A DNA stretch of 64,000 nt from Cardiocondyla obscurior (lineage: Eukaryota > Arthropoda > Insecta > Hymenoptera > Formicidae). The notes under the pieces were generated by a model. The model was given only the letters and a program-made list of their open reading frames with translations. It was not told the DNA's origin and did no database searches. Numbering within the stretch: the stretch's first letter is position 1; the number at the start of each line of letters is the position of its first letter. The stretch is from the NCBI RefSeq assembly GCF_019399895.1, contig NC_091875.1, positions 2,976,001 through 3,040,000 on the forward strand, in the 5' to 3' direction. Below are positions 1 to 10,602 of this stretch, one piece after another. A program made the translations under genes and the position numbers.

Positions 1-147
1 CTTTGTCACACAGTAAAGAATATTAATTTATTTAAATATGCATTAAAAGAAAAGACGTTGCAACGCAATTTTCTTCATAGTAATTAACATTATCTATAAT
101 GTTGACGTCTACTTACCGAATAGGAGAAAAGTTAAAAACATCCACAT
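1..147 (-). CDS. Vg: Vitellogenin, second tandem copy (5' partial, first exon only)
   Basis: Exon 1 is 117-147. It starts at the ATG at 147-145 and reads M-W-M-F-L-T-F-L-L-F plus one base, then meets a consensus donor (GTAAGT, 116-111). This is the hydrophobic core of a signal peptide. The exon is 31 bases with phase 1, identical in length and phase to exon 1 of the complete vitellogenin gene at 8228-8258, which also begins M-W. The intron fills 1-116, and an AG at 2-1, preceded by the same GTGTGACA-like context seen before exon 2 of the complete gene, suggests that exon 2 starts just outside the window. The product would be a secreted yolk precursor lipoprotein. Everything downstream lies beyond the left edge, so it cannot be said whether this copy is intact. 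Identification rests on exon structure, promoter similarity and position rather than on domains. Confidence 0.8.
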
Positions 148-202
148 GATGTCGCACGAATAGTGTCGAGTGCAAAATGAGTGCTCCCTCTCTTTAATCG
201 GA

Positions 203-210
203 TTTATATA
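203..210 (-). promoter_or_regulatory. TATA box of the partial vitellogenin copy
   Basis: TATATAAA on the minus strand lies 63 bases upstream of the ATG at 147, so transcription should begin about 30 bases downstream with a very short 5' UTR. The complete vitellogenin gene has the identical octamer at nearly the same distance (66 bases). Confidence 0.75.
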
Positions 211-1604
211 CGTTTCGTATGTGTCATGTCAGTTTGACCCGCGCAATGCAATGTTCATTGATTTAGATTTCAACGTGAACTTAAAACTGTACTGTTCCGT
301 GACACGCGTGATAAATTATTTTAACCTTGTACTCTAAAACTACACTTAGGACATCCGTACATAGTATAATCAAGTGTGATTGGGAGTAATTTGCCATAAT
401 TGTAATATACTCGGAAAATTGAAGACAAAATGGTCATACCGCGCGTCATATTTTCAAACAGGACAATGACTTCGCTTGAAAATGTGATTCAGCTCACCGA
501 TCATTCAACAAAAAGTAATTTACGATACGTTATTTTGTGATTCTTACGAAAAACAACTTCTTGAAGGTATAATAAACTTATTTTTAATATTTATTATATT
601 CAATATATAATAATAAGGAGATCGTAGACAGCGAAGAACGATTAAAAATTAATTCAAAAATGTTCACAGTATTAAAAAGTCTCAGAAATTATATAATTTT
701 TTTTTCACACAAAATTCTTGTGATAAAAATGGAAAGAACGATTTTATTATTGATCATATTTTTATGTTAAGTATCTTAAGTCATAACATTTACATGAAAA
801 TTCGTAATCTTTCACAGAAGTGTATTCATAACATACATTTAATTCCCGTTATTCAATCGACAAACAGCAAGCTGGCAAATACATAAGTTCATAATAGGTC
901 GTTGATAATATTTTATAATCGCTAAACGTCTACATTATTTTTAATGATACATTTATGTAATTATTATTATTTTAGTATTTTTTGAACTGTATTAATCGTA
1001 CAAAATAATAATAATTTTACTATGTACGGAGGTTCTGGTTATAATTAATGATACTGAATTAATAATGCACTTTTTATTATACGAAATAATTGGAAAATAA
1101 ATGAATATTTATGTTACAGCTCCTGTTCAAGAACGTTTAATGCGAATACACTGTAAACTCACATAAACCGTGCACTACATCCAGGAAACTCCAAAGCGAA
1201 CAAAATAAGCAGCTTTATAACTGCGAATGCTACGATACACGACTGTGGTACTACCGTTAGCGACTGGCCGCAAAGTCGCTTGATCACATCATTTTATACC
1301 TAAGGTTTTCTGGAACGTTTCAGAGTGTACGAGATTATAAGGTAAGAACGAAAAAACATATTATGATAGTCTAGATAACGAAGGACAAAGCGAAAGGCGC
1401 GAATCAGAATTCGTTAAATTTAGGACACCGACTTTATCTTGGTTTTATCTCAGTTCGTTAATAATCCCTGACTACCTAAAAAAAATCCAAAGTATAAATA
1501 AAGATTGTGGAATAAATTACGTTCATTTCGGATAAATTGAGTAGGTATAGCCAATGTTTTTGGCCAACGTTGTTAACAGCACGGTTACGTTGAAAGGCTT
1601 CAAC
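211..1604. other. Intergenic spacer between the two vitellogenin copies
   Basis: AT-rich DNA of about 1.4 kb holds the promoter of the downstream copy (roughly 203-520) and the 3' flank of the complete copy. No coding sequence, RNA gene or transposon is recognisable. The right end merges with the 3' UTR of the complete gene. Confidence 0.6.
303..310. promoter_or_regulatory. Conserved palindrome CACGCGTG in the vitellogenin promoter (copy 2)
   Basis: The palindrome CACGCGTG lies 93 bases upstream of the TATA box and is followed on the plus strand by a TTTTAACCTT stretch and then GACATCCG (350-357). The same ordered motifs occur upstream of the other vitellogenin copy. CACGCG is the core described for juvenile hormone response elements bound by the Met bHLH-PAS receptor, so a hormonal control site is a reasonable inference, but no function is shown. 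Confidence 0.4.
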
Positions 1605-1610
1605 TTTATT
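1605..1610 (-). terminator. Polyadenylation signal AATAAA of the complete vitellogenin gene
   Basis: AATAAA on the minus strand (TTTATT on plus) lies about 125 bases after the TAA-type stop region at 1733. This is a plausible cleavage and polyadenylation signal for the vitellogenin mRNA and would give a short 3' UTR. Confidence 0.5.
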
Positions 1611-1732
1611 CTTGCTTACATTCTTGCAATTATTACAATATATTTGCAACTTTTTAAAAAAATAGATAATAAAAAAAGATCAAGTCGTCAATTGTGTATG
1701 CACGATCGGTATATCCATGTGGTAGTCCTAGA

Positions 1733-4700
1733 TTATGCGGCACTGCAAGCGATCGGTACTTGGAACATGTGCGACCGGCTAACAGGTTTACGAGTAAAAT
1801 CTGGATTGGCGCCATCCTCAATTCTATTTTTCTTTGCTACAGATTCATCGTTCTTCTCCTCGCAATAAAGATCGTATTTCTTCGATTTCCTATCCGTAGG
1901 CTTGGTATCCTCACGGCATGCTGGTATAGGTCTAGTAGTAAAACAGATCTCGCCACCCTCTTCAACAACTCTTGTGCGATAGATCATGTTGTTTCTCTCT
2001 AAATCGTTCGGCCGGGCTCCTTCCTCCTGATTGTGCTTTTTATTTTGCCGAAGACGATTTTGTTGCTTCTTTATATTATTCTGGTGGTAGCCCCACATTT
2101 CGTTCTCTGTCCATGCTCTGCCTGCTTCTCGGTCGTTGATAATATTTCTATGCCAAGGTTTCTGCGACGGTAGCGGTCGACATTCAGCTTGTTCAGCTTT
2201 TCGTTTGTTCTCAACAGCGGGTCCACGGCTGTCCTCCTTAATTAAAGCATACGTCGCAGTGAATTCTTCGGGTTTCGACAAGAGGCAGTTGCTAGGAGTA
2301 ACGAAATCAGTCTTGGGATTGGAATTGTAGCTGCCGCAAAGACCACGTACGGCGTTGCGGTACCTGTCACTCGCCTGAAAATAAATTTATTTCGATTATT
2401 ACTATTTTCTGTTGTAATTTATAAATAAATATTATCAATTTTCATGTTTTTACTTACTACTATTTGAACACGGCGGCCGTTGTACACGATGCTGAAGTCA
2501 TATGTGTACGAGACAAGTTTGAGTGAGTCGCCACTAGAACCAGGTAGCGTATAGATTTCGAAAACGACTTTATCGTTATCGTCTCTTTCTGCGTGGGTGT
2601 TGGATTCAGTTACTCTGACTGTCTTTCCGTTAACTGTAGCCACAAGCTGATTATTCGACTTTCTCAGTACTACTACTCGGCCATTCAAGTACGAAGTAAT
2701 TATTCTGTTGCCATCGTCACTATCTTCAGCTAAAACAGCCGTTTCCATTGAAGATTGCGTCATAGACATATGTCTGTGAGGCTCAGAGGTTTCCTTATTG
2801 TAAGACACCATTAACACGTGCTGAACTGGTCCCAGGAAAATAGGATATACTTGTTTGTCAAAAGTAACGATCTGATCCTTGTCGAGCGTACACGAATCTG
2901 TGAAAAAAATTTCATTAATAATATTTAACGGAATTTATTTTATTTTAATTAGTATAGCAATAATTATAATTTTAATTATAAAATTATACTGTAAATAAAA
3001 ATTACTTTAAGCTTTCAACATTTAAAAAATATCAATTGTTCTTTAAAAAATTTTTACAACTTACTTTCTTCTTGTGTATATTGTAACATGCTGTGTTCGT
3101 TCCATTGCCGTTGTGATTCAATGTTTCTCCACATTGACATGTAATGAGGGAGGAATCGCTGAGTACGCATGGCCATTTTCGGTTCATTAGAGGGTAACAT
3201 ATTAACTTTCAGATTGAGGCGCTTTGATTCGAGGTCCTTCGTGCTTGTTATTTCCACATTGTCATTTCCACGTAGTTTATTAAAGAAACGGAGAACGACT
3301 TCGACTATTTCACGCATCATATCTTTAAGATCGTCAAATGAGCGAGATCGAATCTGTTGGCTCAGTACTTCAGAGTGTCCAAATACATTGCTTATGATTC
3401 GCAATACGGATTCAACCATTGCGTTGACTAAATCTCGAATAGTGTCAGGTAGGTCCACCGAAATGTTGTACTGATCCGTTATTTGAGCAAGCTCAATTGC
3501 CTGCTGGCAGACACGTGCAACTTTGTTTTCTTTCTCAAACTCTTGCCAACATTCTTTCATTATTTTTGAATTTTGCACTGCATTTCTCATTTGATTACTT
3601 TGCGTTGCATTTACGGTTAAAACGAATCTGGTTCCTTCCTTAAGGTTTTTTCCAAATACAAGTTCGGCCTTAAGCTCCTTCTTTGGCTCGTTCTGCATCA
3701 TAAAGTCGAAATCTAGAGGGGTAACCGGCGAATGTTTCATTTCCTGCATGTAATAAGCTTCGGAGTTCTTCTCTTCGTTGCTTTGCGATTGCGAATTCCA
3801 ATAAACAAACGCCTTGGATTTTCTGTCGGCGTCGCTTTTCACTGATCCAATGCTGACAGTGTGCTGCACTTCCGACATCGGAATATTGTAATTAATGTCG
3901 ATTACATGGACCTTACCCGATTTGAGATCTTTGCCGAGTCCGTTCATAATCTTTTCTCTTCTGTTCTCGCTATTTTGTTTCAAAGAACTCGGAGGGAAAG
4001 TCTGTTGTTCATTCTTATTAACCTTGTTGACATCTTTATTGTCGTAAGCGACGTCGATGCGAATTTCGGCTCCTGCTGCTTGCTCGGCATTCAGGAATCC
4101 TTCTACTTTCTTATACAGACCATTAGTATGTTGATGCATTTGCCAGAGCTTTCCAATGACACCCTTCTCTGAATTTTCTTCCATCTCTGGGACGTCGGAT
4201 TCCACTTTTACAGAATACATGCCGTTTTGTATCGTCGTTTTTTGTTTTCTATTAATTAGTACTTGATGCGTATTTTTATCCAGAGCTACGGGTTGCATCT
4301 CGAAAATGTCTTGCCGCGTGGTGAACGGATTGGTGCTTTTGTGTAATAAAAAGATTTCAGATTCTGATCGAACATCCCGCGTGCTCGGGCGAAGTTTCAA
4401 CGCAAGTTTGCGCTGCTGCATGTTGAGTTTAGCCTCGTACTCTACTGGTATATTTACGACGTGCTTGTCGTCGATACCTGAGATGTATTGCTGATGCTCG
4501 AACGGTGCTACAAATCCAAATCGCTTCTGCGCATGATTAGATAAAAAGACTTTAATAACGCCTTGATTTCTCTCGGGAGATTCCTTTTTCCACTCGCCGC
4601 GAAGCTGCACGAATATCGGCGACTCCGAAGTATAAACGAACGGTAAACCGTTTTCGGTTGGGAAGCTCACTGTCTTTTCGTAATTATAAAAATGATCTAA

Positions 4701-7700
4701 TTTCATGTTCTCTTTTTTCATGAAGTTCTTCATCACTGTAATGTAATAATACATAATTATCTATACATATAATATCATTATGTAATAATCAAATTAATAT
4801 ACAAATTATATTTCTAAAAAGCATATAATTTTAAATTGAAATTTTAAGATACTCACTTTGGGAAGCCTTTTCAATTGTATTATCGTCGAAGGGATAGAAC
4901 ATAAAGCTGTCTGGCGTGTTGGTGTAGACAATTCCTTCCATTTGTTCCTGAGGTTCGTATCGCATGTTGAGTGCGCGCGCGATCTTTTCTATATGCGATT
5001 TTTGCAATGATTCTTCTTTGGTTAACTCTTCATTACTCCGTTGCTGGTACCTCTTAGTGATTTTGTCGAGGAAGTGCCTGATGCTCGACACCGCGTACCC
5101 AATTTCCATACCAGGCTGTCGAAGCAAATCAGAAGCGGTATTCAGCCCAAGGCGTGCATAAGCGGGAATTCGACTATCATCGCCGCTAACAGTTTGCAAA
5201 AGCAATCCTTTGATATTCAGGCTGTGTACGTCCTGGTAGTAGCCTACCGAGGGCAAGTTCTTAATTTTCGAGTTTAATCGTGATTTTACGATATTGCACT
5301 TCCTAGCAAGATCTCGCAATTCTGGTCGCTCTGAAGTAGCGATGCTCTCTATCGTGGTTTTCACGGCAGAGTTTACTCGTGGGTCCTGCTCCATATACGT
5401 GTATTCCACAATTTGTTGCAACGTAATTAAAGATGGATTAAGTAAGATCAATTGCTGTACCGCAATGCAACGTATTTCGTGGTCCTCGTTTTTATTCGCG
5501 TAGAGTTTAAAATAAATCGGTTTAACCAGTTTCGGTTCGAGTTTGCCCAAGGTGTTCAAGGCGGTCACTATGAGCACACGTTGGAATTTCGTCGCCGGTT
5601 CTTTGCCTTCTAAGTACGGCTCAAATGCCGACAAGATCTTGGGACTGCCAGTGATACCCAGTGCCACGATATATGTCTGAATTTTTTCGTTATTCTTCTC
5701 TTGGAAGGCTTCTCTTAGTTGATTAATCAGATTTGATATATAGCGGTCGACATCTTCGCTATTTTTCGGAATCATACGGCCGAAACTATATTTCGGATAT
5801 CTGTTGTTGTCAAGACTATTATGGAGCAATGCAGCAAATGCTAAGGGCGCAGTCGTATTCACATGTTCCTGATCTTTTACTTGTGAACTTTCTATCATTT
5901 CCTGTACAAAAATAAAAAAAATTTAAATTAATTTACTTAATTTATTAATTTTATTTATTTAATTAATTTTTTTATTTACTTAATTTATTTAATTTAATTT
6001 AATTTAATTTATTATTTATTTCTGCGTATATTATTTTTTTTATCGTATATGTAATAAACACTTCGGTAATGGAAAATAAATCTTTAGTATTATTATAGAC
6101 AAATACTTACGAAGAACGCTTTGAGATATTCCTCGGTTGGTTCGCGAACTTGCTTTGGAATTTGAGAGATAACTTGTGCCGCCTCTAAGCCTTTCAGTTG
6201 TCCATTCTTTAGCCAATCTTTGACAGTTAACAAAGCGGGTCCAGTTGCAGCTTGTGAGACGACATCACGTAAGACAGCCCAGGCAAGATCTTTTTCATTT
6301 TCACCCTGTTTTTGATGCCTTACGCGGTCATCTAGCTCACCGAATTGCTCGTAATTCATGGTGCGAAGAAGATTCTTCAAGTTCACGTAATTCTCCAAAG
6401 AGTATCCACATGACAGATTAGGAGTACTTTTTATGCATTGAGCAAGTTCAGCGATTATATTCTGAGCACGTTCCACAGGGTTAAATTGATCAGACTTTAG
6501 AATAGCCTTACCTTTGTTGCCGATAAAGAAAGGTAAAAACGGAACGTTCGGAGCCTGACGCAATGGTGCTTTAGGTTGCATTTTAGAAGTATCTTGTTCT
6601 TCGCTGCTGCTGGACGAGCTGCTGGATGAACCGCTGGACAAATTATTTTCCTGAGAAGAAGAATCGCTCGATTGACTGCTAGATTGACGTTCCAGGGAAC
6701 TCAAGCTGGTGCTCGGACGAAGTTTCTTTCGGCCCTCGGTGTCAGAGAACGGGTTATTATATGCGTAGACTAGATTTCCAGTCGACTCGAGATTGCTTTG
6801 CTCAAGTTTTTCAGCCAGACTTAGAGAATCGGAGAGGTTGGATTTTTCTACCAAAGTTAATTTTATCGTACTGTAGACAGTGCCATAGGCAGTCGGATTA
6901 AATGGTTCAGTTTTTACAGTAATCACATTTTTCGTTTCGGCAGATTGAATAGTGAAACGCTTCAGATTACCCGAAATGATCATTTTTGATGTGGATAATT
7001 GCTGTAAAAAACATAATTTCAAATAAGTTTTGTAAATAAAATTTATCAGCTGATTAAAAGATAATAAGACGAAAAGAAATAAAAAATTATCTGCACATAA
7101 TAGCTTGAATAATCAAACGTAGAAAAGGCACAAATATATTTCAAGTAAAATCGCTTTTCTTTTCTTCTTTTTAATAGAACGTAATATATAATAATTAATT
7201 ACAATTCAACTTACCGAAACAATTTCATCCTGCTTGTTGGACTTTTTGGTTGGATCATTTACATTGTGATGATAAATTTGTCGCTGCTGACATCTCTCGT
7301 AATTCTTCGTCTTCTTGACCTTCCAGTTGTGCGATTGCGGCAAAGATATCCTTTGGTGCATATCTTCACGAGAGTCCTCTGTCATTGGCGAGATCTCGTA
7401 CATAACCTCGCAGAGACCGCCAACGGAATCCTCCATGGCTCTGTACATGAGAGAAGAATTTTCGTCCTCGGGAATCTGAGCACTCTTCCTATATATTATG
7501 TTTTCGCCCTGAGTGTCAATTTGCAGTTGGCTCGCGAAGCCCTTGATAACATTCAGCTCCCACATAGGAACGTCACGGTCGACCTTCAGATCTCGGATCA
7601 CTCCGTGCCTCAGCTTGATCTCAAACGGCTTTCCTGACATGGAAAGTGGCTGATAGTCCAGCATCTGTTCAGGGATCTTGGTCTCCGGACCGTCCGATAA

Positions 7701-8258
7701 CGTTTTGTGTATACGAGCATACTGCGTATCGGAAAGCTTCGCCAGCAACGTATCCGGTGATTTCACTTGAATGGTGAGTACGCCCTTCAATTGAAGTCCA
7801 GTATATTGTTGCTTTAACCCGTCAAGGCCCGCCAATGTCCGACTGCGTACAACATATCGGTACTCGGTCTGCGTTTCCCACCCATGGTCGTGTGAGGCCA
7901 CAGCCACGCCGACTGTCACATAGAAATTTTCACAATGTAATATTTGAAAAAGTGTCTTTCTTTTTTTTTTTTTTTTTTTAATTTCTTACGACATTTTCTT
8001 AAAAAGTTGTACTAATTTCTATATACGAATTAGAAAAATTAAAATAATGATAAATAATAAAGGTATGCAAAACGTGAAAGAGCAATTTTCGTAGCAATTA
8101 GTTTGTGTAAATTGTAAAATTAATTGATTTTACATCGGTTTTTAGATTTTGACAAGAACTTTTTTTATATATATAATATGTGTTACACTTGAAATTATTA
8201 CTACGTGTAAAGTTGATATCTACTTACCAAGTAGAAGAAGGGTGACAGGAAACCACAT
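1733..8258 (-). CDS. Vg: Vitellogenin (complete, seven exons)
   Basis: This encodes the secreted large lipid-transfer protein made in fat body and taken up by oocytes as yolk precursor. In social Hymenoptera it is also tied to caste, ageing and immunity. Exons on the minus strand are 8228-8258, 7215-7912, 6111-7001, 4857-5901, 3065-4735, 2458-2897 and 1733-2374. All junctions have AG/GT and consistent phase, and the sum of 5418 bases gives 1805 residues, the usual insect length. The start gives the signal peptide MWFPVTLLLL-VGVAVA. The lipoprotein N-terminal domain begins near residue 18 (motif YRYVVRSRTL) and spans exons 2-4. A serine-rich, probably phosphorylated linker lies at about residues 340-376, just after a basic RKKLR site (334-338) suited to subtilisin-type cleavage. 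DUF1943 follows in exon 5. A von Willebrand D-type domain starts with NSCTLDKDQIVTFD in exon 6. GLCG sits at about 1603-1606, and the Cys-containing tail ends VPIACSAA. The usual DGxR upstream of GLCG reads NGRR here. Intron 1 contains a T19 run (7961-7979). Family assignment is very secure; individual joins are manual. Confidence 0.97.
6574..6713 (-). other. Polyserine linker region of vitellogenin
   Basis: Within exon 3, a block dominated by Ser, Gln, Glu and Asp, including a run of nine serines, follows the basic RKKLR motif. Insect vitellogenins carry a polyserine tract here that is heavily phosphorylated and sits beside the proteolytic cleavage point that separates the small N-terminal and large C-terminal subunits. 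The coordinates are approximate. Confidence 0.85.
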
Positions 8259-8316
8259 GGTGTTATGTGGTGGCCAACTCCAAATGCGAAATGAAAGCTT
8301 TCTCTTTTTGAATGAA

Positions 8317-8324
8317 TTTATATA
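8317..8324 (-). promoter_or_regulatory. TATA box of the complete vitellogenin gene
   Basis: TATATAAA on the minus strand lies 66 bases before the start codon at 8258, predicting a 5' UTR of about 30-40 bases. The element and its spacing match the second copy at 203-210. Confidence 0.8.
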
Positions 8325-8403
8325 CAGGAGCATGCCAACTCAGCTTGACCTGTTGATGGCCACAGATTCAAACTTGAAGTAGTATCGTTCACGGACTGAC
8401 AAA

Positions 8404-8411
8404 CACGCGTG
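8404..8411. promoter_or_regulatory. Conserved palindrome CACGCGTG in the vitellogenin promoter (copy 1)
   Basis: CACGCGTG lies 80 bases upstream of the TATA box and is followed on plus by TTTTTAACCTT and GACATCCG (8452-8459), the same order as at 303-357 near the other copy. Retention in both promoters while the intervening sequence has diverged argues for function. A Met/Taiman-type juvenile hormone response element is a candidate by motif resemblance only. Confidence 0.45.
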
Positions 8412-8579
8412 ACAAACTTTTTTTTAACCTTCCATGAGCTAGATCGCTTATGACATCCGCGGCATATTGAAAAAAAAAAAATAAAGACGAGGTCGTGCCA
8501 TCGGACTTCCGGACAGAACTTTGACTTCGCACGAAGATATTATTAACTTTATCGATCGATCAAAACACATTGATGTCTA

Positions 8580-10600
8580 TTAATTAGTTATTTTCTAGTA
8601 ATTAATTTTAAAATGTAACAAAATGTGAAGTTCTCGTTACATCGCATTTGTTTCGTTAAATTTTAAAATAATAACTAGAAATATGCATAAAATATAAATG
8701 TACGTAACATTTAATATTCATTTAATATTCATCAAGATTTATTATGCATAATTATTTTATTAATTTGTTATGTTATCATATATTCTAGTATTTATAATTA
8801 CGTTTCATTTAAATTGATTGTTTCCTCAAATAAAGAGGAACGAAAGGTGTTTATTCGCGATTCCTTAATAATTTCTACACGTGTTGCTTAATATTTGCTG
8901 CTTTAATGATTGCAAATTCTATGCCATTAATTGCAATTTCACTTTTTCTTTTTTATATCTTATCATGAATGAAAACGCTTGCGAAAGGCAAAGAATTAAA
9001 AAATATCGGCGGATGTAATGTGAACTTCATACATTTTCCAACGGAGAGTGAAAGTTAAAAGTATCAAACTTTGATCCACGTCGTGAGATATCGGTATTAG
9101 TTATGAAGATATTTTCTAATAACGATTACGCGATCAGAAAGTTTACAAGTAAATAATATTTTTGTTAAAGTATTTTTTAAACCATTTTTATATCAGATTA
9201 TGATAAACTTGTGCGGAAATTTTTTTTTTTCTATTTCTATAATATAAGTAAAAAGTATAATATACTAATATTAAAATATAATTAATATTGTTAATGTAAA
9301 GGATCGCAATCAACATTGCAATTAAATATTTTATTAAATGAGTATTAAGTTTAGGAATGTAATAACTCTTTCAGAGTTTAAACCTTTATATCCTCGAATT
9401 TTTTGCAAACTTTTAATTATTTTTAAAAGGGTGATATTTTGTAATTCAAAGTTTTAGAGTGCTAAAATTACGTTTTTTATGATATTAATGCAGAATATGT
9501 GACGTAACTGGGGAGATGAGCATAGATGCATATTTATTAAAATAATTACTTTATCAAGAGTCTCATAAATTGTTATAATATAGCTTAATAAATTCTTAAT
9601 TATAAAATATCATAAATTATTATCAAACTTCTAACGTCATTTTCTATTTTATTTGCATGTGCGATAATTCATTTACTTAATCTAATCGTAGATATTTTTA
9701 TTTTTACATTTTCTCTTTTACTCATTCTTATCTTATTTTCCACATAATTATTCGTTCATTTTGTTGTATCTGTGTTCATTTTATATGTGTGCAAAATCAA
9801 AATAAACCCTTAAAATAAGCGAATAAAAGCATAAAGGAAAACGTGCTTCAATAAGAATGCAAATTGCACTAACATGACGGCACTACATATATGAAACGGC
9901 TATTCGTTTTCGTTAGCCTTCGGTTGTTGAAATCCTTTTGTCTCGGACATGTGTATCACAAATATTTTAAATTGCCGTAAAGTTATAAAGCGTAAAACAA
10001 TATTTCACAAAACGGGGAATTTGTATTTGGTGAAAGAATTTATATTTAGATACGAAAGAGCCAATCTGTTCATGAATTTACACTTTAATAAAATTAAATT
10101 AAAGAAGATAAGAAAAGGAATTAAAAATATTAATAATTTACAGAACTAAACTGGTCTTAATAAATATTAATGTAGCAAATTGTAATTAGTGTTGTATTTT
10201 AAAGAATCCACTTAAATTTTTCAGAAACACTTGCAACTTTATTTTTCTTTTTAAATTAAAACCCCAACTTTTTATTAAAGATTTTTATTTTTCACTGAAA
10301 ATTAAGTAACTTTTGTTTGGAACGTCTTTTTAATGCTTTTCTTATCTCAAAAACTCAGGTTTAATATTTGGCGGATCACAGATAATAACTCGCTTTATAA
10401 GACACTAAAGTATTTTTTTTTTTTTTTTTTTTTTTTTAGTATTTAACGTGTATATTACTAAAATAGTTTTAGTTTTTATATATATTTCCAATACAGTTAT
10501 ATAAAAATATATTGTAATAAAAGATATAACATTTATCTTAAAAATAATAATACTTTTTACATACACTTGTCTTAATTGGCACTTTTGATATAAAATGGAT
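8580..10600. other. AT-rich intergenic region
   Basis: Very AT-rich sequence separates the vitellogenin promoter from the 3' end of the phospho-lyase gene. It contains a T25 run at 10413-10437. A 66-codon open frame at 9949-10149 is mostly Lys, Asn, Ile and Phe, as expected of chance frames in AT-rich DNA. No gene, RNA or transposon is recognised. Confidence 0.6.
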
Positions 10601-10602
10601 TA

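Noticed and set aside
3861..4172. Plus-strand frames within vitellogenin exons
   Set aside because: Antisense shadows of conserved vitellogenin coding sequence.
9949..10149. 66-codon frame in AT-rich spacer
   Set aside because: Lys/Asn/Ile/Phe composition typical of random AT-rich DNA and no context for a gene.
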